From NCBI GenBank assembly GCA_040766585.1, contig JAXGQE010000008.1:62001-126000 (forward strand): 64,000 nt of DNA. The letters are read 5' to 3'. The position numbers and the translations under genes were made by a program. Below the pieces are notes generated by a model, which did not search any database, had not been told where the DNA came from, and saw only the letters and a program-made list of their open reading frames with translations. Shown here piece by piece: positions 54,448 to 61,899 of this stretch. How positions within the stretch are numbered: the first letter of the stretch is position 1; each line of letters opens with the position of its first letter. Source of the stretch: JAXGQE01 sp040766585 (GTDB lineage Bacteria > Bacillota > SLNR01).

Positions 54448-54845
54448 ATAGAGTGATTCTGATCGGCCGGTTAACCAGGGATCCAGAAGTGAACTACACA
54501 CAGTCTGGAAAAGCAGTCGGGAAGTTCGCCATGGCCGTGGAGCGAGGGTATAAAGACCAGGACGGGCAGAAGCAAGTTGACTTTATCGACGTTGTGACAT
54601 GGAACAAGCTGGCTGAAATCTGCCGGAGCAATCTCAGTAAAGGCAGACTGGTAGCAGCCGAAGGACGGCTCCAGATCCGCTCCTACGAGGCTGATGACGG
54701 CACCAAGCGCAAGGTCGCAGAGGTAGTGGCCGACAGTGTGAAGTTTCTTGACTGGCCAAAGGATGAATCTGATCGGGATCCGGATGACTACATAGACGGT
54801 CTTGGCAAACCGATAGATGTCAATCCGGATGATTTACCGTTCTAG
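54441..54845 (+). CDS. ssb: Phage single-stranded DNA-binding protein
   Basis: A 134-residue OB-fold SSB: MLNRVILIGRLTRDPEVNYT, VGKFAMAVERGYKDQDG, DFIDVVTWNKLAEICRSNLSKGRLVAAEGRLQIRSYE in part, and the acidic tail ending DDLPF that recruits partners. ATG 54441 is preceded by AGGAGGG. Slightly shorter than the chromosomal type because the linker is short. Confidence 0.95.
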   Translation: MLNRVILIGRLTRDPEVNYTQSGKAVGKFAMAVERGYKDQDGQKQVDFIDVVTWNKLAEICRSNLSKGRLVAAEGRLQIRSYEADDGTKRKVAEVVADSVKFLDWPKDESDRDPDDYIDGLGKPIDVNPDDLPF

Positions 54846-54857
54846 GAGGACTAGCCG

Positions 54858-55037
54858 ATGTTCTGTAAGCGCTGCGGGAGAGATACAGTCAAAGCAAAAA
54901 GGTACGGCAAATATTATGATGTGTATCTCTGCACACGGTGCGGGCAGATCGTGCAGGTAACAGATAAGGGATTCATCGTTCTAAATAGGGGAAGCAGGGT
55001 GTATAAGCGGGGAATGGAGGAGGTGGTCGGTAGATGA
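54858..55037 (+). CDS. Small zinc-ribbon phage protein
   Basis: A 59-residue frame behind TAGGAGGA, 12 bases after ssb. FCKRCGRD and LCTRCGQI form a zinc ribbon. Its stop overlaps the next start (ATGA). Confidence 0.6.
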   Translation: MFCKRCGRDTVKAKRYGKYYDVYLCTRCGQIVQVTDKGFIVLNRGSRVYKRGMEEVVGR

Positions 55038-55444
55038 ATCAGCAGAAGTTGCCCAGGCATGTGTACAAATTCATTGAGGCAGAATTGTATGACTACAAGA
55101 TTAACAAAAAGACGCTGGGAGCGCTGAAAAACGATGTATACATGGCAACATTCTTCGGTGATGGAACAGGCCGATCCAGCAGTAGAGGCAGTCCCTCTGA
55201 GGCCAAGGTGATGCAACTGATGACAGACCGTCAGATCCAGCGCTTGGAGTTTTCTGTCAAAGCAGTGGAAGATGTTCTGGACACGCTGACAGAGGAAGAA
55301 AAGAAGCTGGTTCGGCTTGGGTACTTCGAGAGGCTATATACTAACAAAGGATTGGCCATTGAGATGGGGATGTCCTACTCTTCGCTGTATGAGACAAAGA
55401 AAAGCATAATCCGACAATTTTCTATCAGATTCGGGTTTATATAA
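55034..55444 (+). CDS. ArpU/RinA-like phage late transcription regulator
   Basis: A 136-residue protein of the ArpU-like type with a sigma-region-4-like end: VLDTLTEEEKKLVRLGYFERLYTNKGLAIEMGMSYSSLYETKKSIIRQF in parts. Such factors turn on the late (packaging and structural) genes of siphophages of Bacillota. It is the last gene of the early block, as usual. Confidence 0.8.
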   Translation: MNQQKLPRHVYKFIEAELYDYKINKKTLGALKNDVYMATFFGDGTGRSSSRGSPSEAKVMQLMTDRQIQRLEFSVKAVEDVLDTLTEEEKKLVRLGYFERLYTNKGLAIEMGMSYSSLYETKKSIIRQFSIRFGFI

Positions 55445-55636
55445 CACGGTTTATGAATCATAATCCAAAATAGGTGACCTATTCGGCAGATGAGGAGAAA
55501 CAGAAATTTGTTTAATATTGAGAATACACCAATCGGTTTTGGTATTTGATATTTGCATTCGGTTATGAAACAGTAGTGGCTTCACTGGGCTTACCGCTTT
55601 TTTACAAACTTTTTGCTATTATTAATAAATAAATTA

Positions 55637-55645
55637 TGGTATAGT
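55637..55645 (+). promoter_or_regulatory. Extended -10 promoter of the toxin operon
   Basis: TGGTATAGT is an extended -10 with no good -35 (TTATTA at 15 bases). It gives a leader of ~70 bases before the toxin gene. Confidence 0.5.
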
Positions 55646-55681
55646 TTGGAGGATATCCAATAATGATGTAGAAAAATGACC

Positions 55682-55703
55682 ATAGTACGTTGAGATGTAC
55701 TAT
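55682..55703 (+). promoter_or_regulatory. Leader hairpin of the toxin operon
   Basis: ATAGTAC and GTACTAT, 8-base loop, followed by TTTTATA. It can act as attenuator or as an operator for the antitoxin. Confidence 0.45.
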
Positions 55704-55723
55704 TTTATACTAGGAGACGTATC

Positions 55724-56266
55724 ATGACAGAATCTTATACTGGATATCATGGAACATCGTGTGAAAATGGAGCATTGATCAGTAAGTACAATAGCTATCA
55801 CTATTCAACCATGAACGAAAAATGCAGACTGTATTTAGGAGATGGAGTGTATTTCTTTTTAGATCATAAGGAACATGCAATATCTTGGTGCGCAGAGTTT
55901 CGCGAGTATGAATCATGGATGATTTTTAAAAGTTCCATTGAAGCTGGATTATGTTTTGATTTAAACGATAGATCGACTAGACTTCTTTTTGATGAGATCT
56001 ATGAAAAAATTAAAGAAAGAAAATCTTTTCTAGAGAATTTTGATACAAATCTTTCAAAAATTAAATTGGATGATTTAGAGTATTTGGATGGGTTTATATG
56101 TAATGTTCTCTACTTACTTGATAAATCGTACGATGTTTTTCTTGTGAGAATACCTGATAAACACACCACAAAGAAAAGACTTTTTTCACGAGCTATTGTC
56201 ACCATCTTGTGTGTTAAAAATCAAGAATGTATTATGACGATTGAGGAGGTGCAGAGAAGTGCATAA
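55724..56266 (+). CDS. ADP-ribosyltransferase-like toxin of a toxin-antitoxin-chaperone system (CmdT-like)
   Basis: A 180-residue protein. The N-terminal YTGYHGTSCENGALI (H9) and CRLYLGDGVYFFLDHKEHAISWC (Y43) match the first two conserved sites of H-Y-type ADP-ribosyltransferase folds: the His of YHGT and the Tyr after GxGVYF. The third (Glu-type) site cannot be fixed by eye. The gene is followed by a small gene and a SecB-like chaperone, the toxin-antitoxin-chaperone order described for the phage-defence system CmdTAC, where the toxin ADP-ribosylates mRNA. The sequence link to CmdT is inferred from fold and context. AT-rich codon use unlike its neighbours points to transfer. Confidence 0.7.
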   Translation: MTESYTGYHGTSCENGALISKYNSYHYSTMNEKCRLYLGDGVYFFLDHKEHAISWCAEFREYESWMIFKSSIEAGLCFDLNDRSTRLLFDEIYEKIKERKSFLENFDTNLSKIKLDDLEYLDGFICNVLYLLDKSYDVFLVRIPDKHTTKKRLFSRAIVTILCVKNQECIMTIEEVQRSA

Positions 56267-56489
56267 TTGTGATTTAGAATTATATGGCAAACTAACAGAG
56301 AAGCTGAACGCACTTACAGATAAAGAGTTTATTAAATTGCTAGTCGATGCCGGTATAAAAACTTGGCCGAGGAAAGAGTGTTTTGTGTTCACCGAAGAGA
56401 TAGAAATCGATCTGGCCAGTGTTAAGAATTATTATTTTGCTGATAAGGACGTATATATATTTGATGATGACACTGTAAAGGTGGCATAG
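56259..56489 (+). CDS. Putative antitoxin of the TAC system
   Basis: A 76-residue protein starting GTG 56259, 9 bases after AGGAGG, overlapping the toxin stop by 8 bases. It is acidic towards the end (EEIEIDLASVKNYYFADKDVYIFDDDTVKVA in parts) and has a helical N-terminal half with LTDKEFIKLLVDAG. No family is recognised. Overlap with the toxin and its place before a SecB-like chaperone are the basis of the call. In TAC systems the chaperone binds a tail of the antitoxin; the hydrophobic/aromatic segment KNYYFADKDVYIF could serve that purpose. Confidence 0.6.
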   Translation: MHNCDLELYGKLTEKLNALTDKEFIKLLVDAGIKTWPRKECFVFTEEIEIDLASVKNYYFADKDVYIFDDDTVKVA

Positions 56490-56492
56490 ATT

Positions 56493-56924
56493 ATGACCAA
56501 CGAGAAAATTGAATCTAGCTTTAGATTTGATCATTACGATGTTGAGGAAATCAGTTATCATAGGAATTTAGATGCTAATTTTTCCAAAAATGTTAAGACC
56601 CAGTTCAACTTGAAAATGGATACTGAGATTAAAGCTGATATGGCAGAAGCAAAACTAAAATTCGATATTGATATTAACCCAGTTAATGAGGAAGGAGATG
56701 CCCCTTTTACACTTAAACTAATCGTATCAGGATATTTTTCTACAGATGAAGATTTTCCAAAGGAGAAAATCAAGAAATTTTGTGAAGTTAATGGTGCTGC
56801 TGCATTGTTTCCTTTTATCAGAGCTATTGTTGCAGATATAACTAGAACAGCAAATATTCCCGTTCTTGTTTTCCCGTTACTTAATATTGTAAACCTCCAG
56901 AAATCTATGGATCAGAATGACTAA
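56493..56924 (+). CDS. SecB-like chaperone of the TAC system
   Basis: A 143-residue protein with the SecB fold pattern: beta strands (TEIKADMAEAKLKFDIDINPV; FTLKLIVSGYFST) followed by a helix with the SecB signature CEVNGAAALFPFIRAIVADITRTANIPVLVFPLLNIVNL (in parts; compare the ILFPYAREcI..PqLNLAPVNF of SecB). Gram-positive bacteria normally lack SecB, so an isolated SecB-like gene next to a toxin pair points to a dedicated antitoxin chaperone. It follows the antitoxin by 3 bases. Confidence 0.78.
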   Translation: MTNEKIESSFRFDHYDVEEISYHRNLDANFSKNVKTQFNLKMDTEIKADMAEAKLKFDIDINPVNEEGDAPFTLKLIVSGYFSTDEDFPKEKIKKFCEVNGAAALFPFIRAIVADITRTANIPVLVFPLLNIVNLQKSMDQND

Positions 56925-57399
56925 TGATAAATAGATTAATGTGAATAAGAAAACGCAATTTGGGTTAAATATTTTATTTGAAAGGGTTTTTAGTAATTTA
57001 ATTTAACCTAGTCATAGTAAAATTACAATACTATTCCCAAAATCTTTGTATATGCTTCAATTAAATATTCCCGTCATATGTATTGAGGGAGCTAAGGGTG
57101 GCTTCATACCTTGTTGATTCTTGATGTATAACCAAGCTCTGTCCTGGATCCAACAAGTTAACTCATAAGGGCAGAAGAAATAAACTTTTTCAAACAAATT
57201 TCAAACTTTTGCTTACTACTTTTGATGTATCATTGGTATAGTAACAAATCTGCTGGGTTGATATTAGAGCATTCCGACCTCGCAGATAAAATTAATATTG
57301 ATTAGATCGAAAAAAATTGACATTCTGAATTTTCATAAGAAATATCATCTCTTTTGGGAGATAATTATAATTAAAAGAAGTTATTAAAGAAGGAGGCTG
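56925..57399. other. Gene-free AT-rich stretch between the two toxin-antitoxin systems
   Basis: 475 bases without a supported gene. A TTGACA at 57317-57322 has only a poor -10 (AAATAT) behind it, and TATCATCTC / GGAGATAATTA around 57345-57368 form an imperfect hairpin just before the Panacea gene. I see no clear remnant of a known gene. Confidence 0.5.
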
Positions 57400-57405
57400 A
57401 TGAGG

Positions 57406-57912
57406 TTGATCAGGCAGGTTGATGCTTCAACAATTGCTGATTATTTGCTTTGTACTGCATATGAAGCAGGAGAGATCTTGACACACCTGAAGCTTCAGAA
57501 ACTTCTATATTATTGTCAGGCATGGCATCTTGGAGTATTCAAAACTCCGCTTTTCGAAGATGATTTTGAAGCATGGGTTCATGGTCCTGTAATTAAGTCG
57601 ATTTATAATGAGTATAAGAAATTTGGGTATTTACATATCGAAAAAGACTTACCTTGTAGCGAAGATGGTAATGAAAACCCACTTATAATTCAACTGGAGA
57701 AACTAGTCGGACCAGATTCATTTTCACTACTTGAGGAAGTGCTATCGGAATACATGGGTTGTACAGCATATGAACTCGAGACAATGACACATCAAGAAGA
57801 TCCATGGGTATTGGCAAGAGGTGGGATCCCAAACTTCAGCCCATGCAGCAATATTATTACTAAGAAATCGATGTTGGAGTATTATAGTCAATATGTAGGA
57901 TCTGCTTGTTAA
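57406..57912 (+). CDS. Panacea-domain antitoxin (PanA-like)
   Basis: A 168-residue protein with the Panacea domain (formerly DUF4065/GepA): TIADYLLCTAYEAGEILTHLKLQKLLYYCQAWHLGVF in parts, then DFEAWVHGPVIKSIYNEYKKFG. Panacea proteins are antitoxins able to neutralise many unrelated toxins. AGGAGG is 9 bases from TTG 57406 and only 3 from ATG 57400, so I favour TTG. Its stop overlaps the next start (TAATG), typical of toxin-antitoxin operons. Confidence 0.85.
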   Translation: MIRQVDASTIADYLLCTAYEAGEILTHLKLQKLLYYCQAWHLGVFKTPLFEDDFEAWVHGPVIKSIYNEYKKFGYLHIEKDLPCSEDGNENPLIIQLEKLVGPDSFSLLEEVLSEYMGCTAYELETMTHQEDPWVLARGGIPNFSPCSNIITKKSMLEYYSQYVGSAC

Positions 57913-58355
57913 TGGGTAAAAACGTTTCAAGAATTAATCCAAATAAAGTGGGTAATAGAGTTATCGGTGATGTTACAAGTGCTCTCGAAAAAGATTTAAC
58001 AATGGTTTTTTCTTTTCAATATTTAGATTGTGTTACTGAAGAGTTTTGTATCAATGAATCTGTACCTAGTAGTTATTTCGTAAAGTTATATGAAAGATTG
58101 AAAGAACTGTCTAGGATGACGATGAAAGAGTTCACCAGCACAAAGACCAAAGCGTTAAGGAATCATCCAATTGATTTCAGTGATTCTAAAGTTTTGAAAA
58201 ACTGTTTCGGTATACCCAATGAGGATCAAATAGTTGGCGATAGTGCTTGGCAATTTTCTATAAGTAAAGACGAACACGGTCGGGTTGCCGGGTTTATCAT
58301 TGGGCAAGTTTTCTATATTGTGTGGCTTGATAGAAATCATTCTCTGTATTCTTAA
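57912..58355 (+). CDS. Putative toxin paired with the Panacea antitoxin
   Basis: A 147-residue protein, ATG 57912 overlapping the antitoxin stop. The first half is helical (LYERLKELSRMTMKEFTSTKTKALRNHPID in part) and the end reads HGRVAGFIIGQVFYIVWLDRNHSLYS, a strand-turn-strand seen at the C-terminus of RelE-like and other small toxins with a final His. I do not recognise the family with certainty. The tight overlap with a Panacea gene is the main evidence for a toxin role. Confidence 0.6.
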   Translation: MGKNVSRINPNKVGNRVIGDVTSALEKDLTMVFSFQYLDCVTEEFCINESVPSSYFVKLYERLKELSRMTMKEFTSTKTKALRNHPIDFSDSKVLKNCFGIPNEDQIVGDSAWQFSISKDEHGRVAGFIIGQVFYIVWLDRNHSLYS

Positions 58356-58381
58356 CATGGTAGTTTGATTGGGGTGGTTGT

Positions 58382-58972
58382 ATGGCTTTAAGAATTTCTT
58401 ATACTGACGAAACAAAAGAGATCGCCCGGGCCCGAGTGGCTGCGGGCGAAGCTATTTCCCGAGTAGCCAAGGATATGAGTATCTCCAAGAGCACCCTGCA
58501 CGGCTGGATAACGGCTGAGGACAAGGAAAGCGGGCAGGAAGTTCGTGAAAACAGGAAGGTGCGCTTTATTAACAAGGCTTGGGATATCATGGATCAGGCT
58601 TTGGATCTTTCCAGTCAGAAGATCCGACTGGCTACTGTCAGTACAGAGCGCTTTGCAGAGATGCTTGATCGACTGGTGGAGCTCCTCGAGGCCAGAAAAG
58701 ACATGGACAGCCGGCAGATCGCAGACATCGTTCGGCAACTTTCGAAGGTAATGGACATATCCTTGCCGGATATTTCGACATTTACCGGCACACTGTTTGA
58801 CAAGCAGGCGAAAGCATCCGGGGAAGAGGATGCCCGGTTTGTATTTGAGATTAAAGGAGAAGGTGATTATCTGCTGCTATCCCGGGCACTGGAGGGACTG
58901 AGCGAACATGCCAAACGCGAAGTCGTTGACTCTATTAGAAGAATTAGAGAAGAAGCTCACCCCGCACACTGA
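58382..58972 (+). CDS. Small terminase subunit (putative)
   Basis: A 196-residue DNA-binding protein. The N-terminal HTH (ARARVAAGEAISRVAKDMSISKSTLHGWI in part) is followed by helices (ETV-free oligomerisation part) and KRE-rich end. Position directly before and overlapping the large terminase by 65 bases shows it is TerS, which recognises the pac or cos site. It is the first gene of the late block behind the accessory island. Confidence 0.75.
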   Translation: MALRISYTDETKEIARARVAAGEAISRVAKDMSISKSTLHGWITAEDKESGQEVRENRKVRFINKAWDIMDQALDLSSQKIRLATVSTERFAEMLDRLVELLEARKDMDSRQIADIVRQLSKVMDISLPDISTFTGTLFDKQAKASGEEDARFVFEIKGEGDYLLLSRALEGLSEHAKREVVDSIRRIREEAHPAH

Positions 58973-60476
58973 AAAGAGTGCCAGGGTATGGATTGAAGAC
59001 AACCTATGGATCCGGACCAAAGACCGCAGAGTAACCAATCTGCGGTTTAATCATATCCAAAATGCTTACTGGCAGCAGAAAACATCCTGGGACATTGTCC
59101 TGAAGTACCGTCAGGGCGGTGTGTCTACACTGATCCTGGCCGAGTTCTTTGAAGATACGGCAAGAAATGAGAACACCACCAGTGTGGTTGTGGCTCATGA
59201 CAGGGATAGTACAGAGAAACTTTTCAATATCGTCAAGATGTATTACGACAAGCTGCCCATCGAAGAAAAGGCCAGGCTTTGCGCCAATCCGGAAAAGCCT
59301 CAATACAAAAATAGGCGTGAGCTATACTTTGACCGGATCAATTCATGGTTTGTTGTGGGTACCGCAGGGAATTTGGAGTTTGGTCGGGGGCTTACAATTA
59401 ATAATCTGCACTGCTCGGAAGTGGCCTTTTGGCCAAAGCCGGAAGACCTTCTGGTAGGCTTGCTGGAAGCGGTCCCCCAGGAAGGCAGGGTAAGGCTGGA
59501 GAGTACGCCCAACGGCTTCAACTACTTCTACAACGAATGCCAAACAGCTAAATCAGGGGACAGCCGGTATTCATTTCACTTCTTTCCCTGGTGGGTTCAG
59601 AAAGACTATGCTGAGGATCCGAATGGTTTGGAGGACTCAGAAGCGCATAAAGCCCTTACGGATGAGGAAAAGGACCTGATGCAGCGGGAGGATCTCACGA
59701 TCCAGCAGATCCGCTGGCGAAGACTGAAGAAAAAGACACTCCGGAAGAAATTCGCCCAGGAGTATCCAGAAGATGATATCAGCTGCTTTTTGGGATCCGG
59801 CAATTGCGTATTTGACACAGGGATGTTGTCCGATTATTTGGCCGGATGCCTGGAGCCGGTGACTTCTGAGGATAACGGCAGGCTTAAAGTATGGAAAGTG
59901 CCTGAGAAGGGAAAACGCTACTGCATCGGCGCGGATGTGGCAGAAGGCTTGGAGCACGGTGACTATTCTGCAGCATATGTCATTGATGAGGAAACCTGCG
60001 AAGATGTAGCCCAGCTCAGAGGCCACTGGCCGCCGGAAGTGTTTGCTAAAGAATTGGCGGAGCTAGGCAAGATGTACGGCACGGGACAGAGCCTCCCGGT
60101 GATTGGTGTGGAGCGGAACAATCATGGACACAGTGTGCTGAACACTCTGGCCAATATGGAGCGATATGAGAACATTTACCGGCATGAAGACTATGATCCC
60201 CGTACCCGAAAGAAACGCAAGCGTCTGGGCTGGCCAACTGATAGCGTCACCAAGCCCATCATGATTGATGAGCTGGATGCACTGCTCCGAACCGGTGTTC
60301 CGGTTAACTCCAAAGACTTCATTGGTGAGGCCATGACATATGTACGAAAAAGAGATGGATCCATGGGAGCAGAAGACGGCTGCCATGATGACCTGGTGGT
60401 TGCCCGGGCCATTGCCTGTCAGATGCGAAAGACGAGGCGCCGGGTACCGGTACAGGATAAACCCAGTGGCTGGTAG
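58908..60476 (+). CDS. terL: Large terminase subunit
   Basis: A 522-residue packaging motor. The ATPase part has the Walker A variant VLKYRQGGVSTLIL (~64-77) and an acidic motif in LHCSEVAFW. The C-terminal nuclease shows GADVAEGLEHGDYS and DDLVVARAIA, with the metal-binding Asp residues. ATG 58908 lies inside the TerS gene behind GGAGGG. Intact. Confidence 0.94.
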   Translation: MPNAKSLTLLEELEKKLTPHTEKSARVWIEDNLWIRTKDRRVTNLRFNHIQNAYWQQKTSWDIVLKYRQGGVSTLILAEFFEDTARNENTTSVVVAHDRDSTEKLFNIVKMYYDKLPIEEKARLCANPEKPQYKNRRELYFDRINSWFVVGTAGNLEFGRGLTINNLHCSEVAFWPKPEDLLVGLLEAVPQEGRVRLESTPNGFNYFYNECQTAKSGDSRYSFHFFPWWVQKDYAEDPNGLEDSEAHKALTDEEKDLMQREDLTIQQIRWRRLKKKTLRKKFAQEYPEDDISCFLGSGNCVFDTGMLSDYLAGCLEPVTSEDNGRLKVWKVPEKGKRYCIGADVAEGLEHGDYSAAYVIDEETCEDVAQLRGHWPPEVFAKELAELGKMYGTGQSLPVIGVERNNHGHSVLNTLANMERYENIYRHEDYDPRTRKKRKRLGWPTDSVTKPIMIDELDALLRTGVPVNSKDFIGEAMTYVRKRDGSMGAEDGCHDDLVVARAIACQMRKTRRRVPVQDKPSGW

Positions 60477-60493
60477 TGATGGGAGGATTGAAT

Positions 60494-61899
60494 ATGCTGA
60501 CAAGCTTAGACTTTTTAAGAAGCGGAAAACCATGGCCGCCGCCGACGCAGGCAGAACGGCTGCACAGGTACGCACAAAACCGGCTGCTATTTGAAGGGAA
60601 GCATGAAGATGTGTACAAGGAGTGGATCCGACTGCTCAGGGAAGACCAGAAAGCCGCTTTAGAGATGGTGCTGAACTGGCACAAGCGCCTGACACTTCTT
60701 TTCTGTGATCTGTTGCTGGGTGAGCCGCCCCGTATCACAGCCGGGGACAGGGATAGTCTGGAGCAGGAGGCGTTGGATCGGATCCTGGATGAGAACGGGC
60801 TGATGAATACCGCCTATGAAGTGGCCATGGATGTCAGCCGTTTCGGTACCGGACTCTTCAAAGTCCGCTACGATGGACGGGCCATCATTGAAGGCCAGCA
60901 GCCGTCCATCTGGTACCCGGTCGTAAAGCCGGATAACCTAAAAGAAATCATAACCCATGTGTTAGCCTACAGCTACGAGAAGAAATCAGGGGGCTGCTGG
61001 GATCAAAACGGCAGCAGTATCTGAAAACTGAAATACACGAGCGGGGGAAAATCACCTCCGCCATATTTATGCTCAAGGACGGTATGATCACAGAAGAACG
61101 GGAACGAAAAGAGATCTCAACCGGTGTGGAAGAGTTTCTGGTGGTACCCGTGAATAACATTTTGACCACGGACCGCATTACCGGCCTGGATGACTATTCG
61201 GATCTGGATGCCATCATTCAGGAACTTGAGGTGCGGACTGCACAGATCAGCCGGATCCTGGACAAGCATGCGGATCCGAACATGTACGGACCAGATACTG
61301 CACTGGACCAGGACACAAGGACCGGTGAGTGGAGTTTCAGGGGAGGAGGAAAATACTTTCCTGTAGCACCGGGCGATGAACCACCCGGGTATGTGACCTG
61401 GGACGGGCAGTTGGATTCGGCATTTAAACACATTGAACATTTAACAGAACAGCTGTATATTCTAAGTGAGACATCCGCTGCCGCTTTCGGCCAGTTGAAG
61501 GCTGGCCTTGCAGAAAGCGGTACAGCACTGCGAAGATTAATGATGGCGCCGCTGGCCAAAGTGAACCGGATCCGGATGCGCTTTGATCCGGCATTGAAGG
61601 AAGTATTGTGGCTGGCATCCCTCCTGGAGAAGGCACAGAGTAAGCAAGGTGCTGTTGTGCTGGAAGACATCCATATTGCCTGGAATGATGGGCTTCCGGA
61701 TGATGACCAGGAAACGGTGGCCAATGAAACGGCTCTCTACGGATCCGGACTAACTTCACTGGAAAGTGCCCTCAGGCGGATCCATGGGCTGGAAGGTGAA
61801 GCTCTGGATGAAGAACTGGAGCGGATCCGAAGCGGGCAGTCTGATACCCAGTCTCCCATCATCACATTACCGCCCATTACACCGGACGGTGATGTATAA
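60494..61899 (+). pseudogene. Portal protein gene with a 1-base frameshift
   Basis: Two frames together make one SPP1-gp6-type portal. The first (60494 on, start behind GGGAGG) runs through LLREDQKAALEMVLNWHKRLTLLFCDLLLGEPPRI and SRFGTGLFKVRYDG to VLAYSYEKKSGG, then stops at 61022-61024. The other frame continues with GLLGSKRQQYLKTEIHERGKITSAIFMLKDG and on through FLVVPVNNI, DDYSDLDAIIQELEVRTAQISRILDKHADPNMYG (in parts) to 61899. The join lies in a run of five G at 60989-60993; six would restore the frame. So it is either a real inactivating mutation or a base-calling error. A portal is essential for phage assembly. Confidence 0.85.

Larger units (their letters stand above)
55445..55723. other. 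AT-rich intergenic stretch before the accessory island
   Basis: 279 bases with no convincing gene. It holds an extended -10 promoter (55637-55645) and a leader hairpin (55682-55703) for the following toxin gene. Base composition drops clearly against the phage genes on both sides, which suggests foreign DNA starting about here. Confidence 0.6.
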
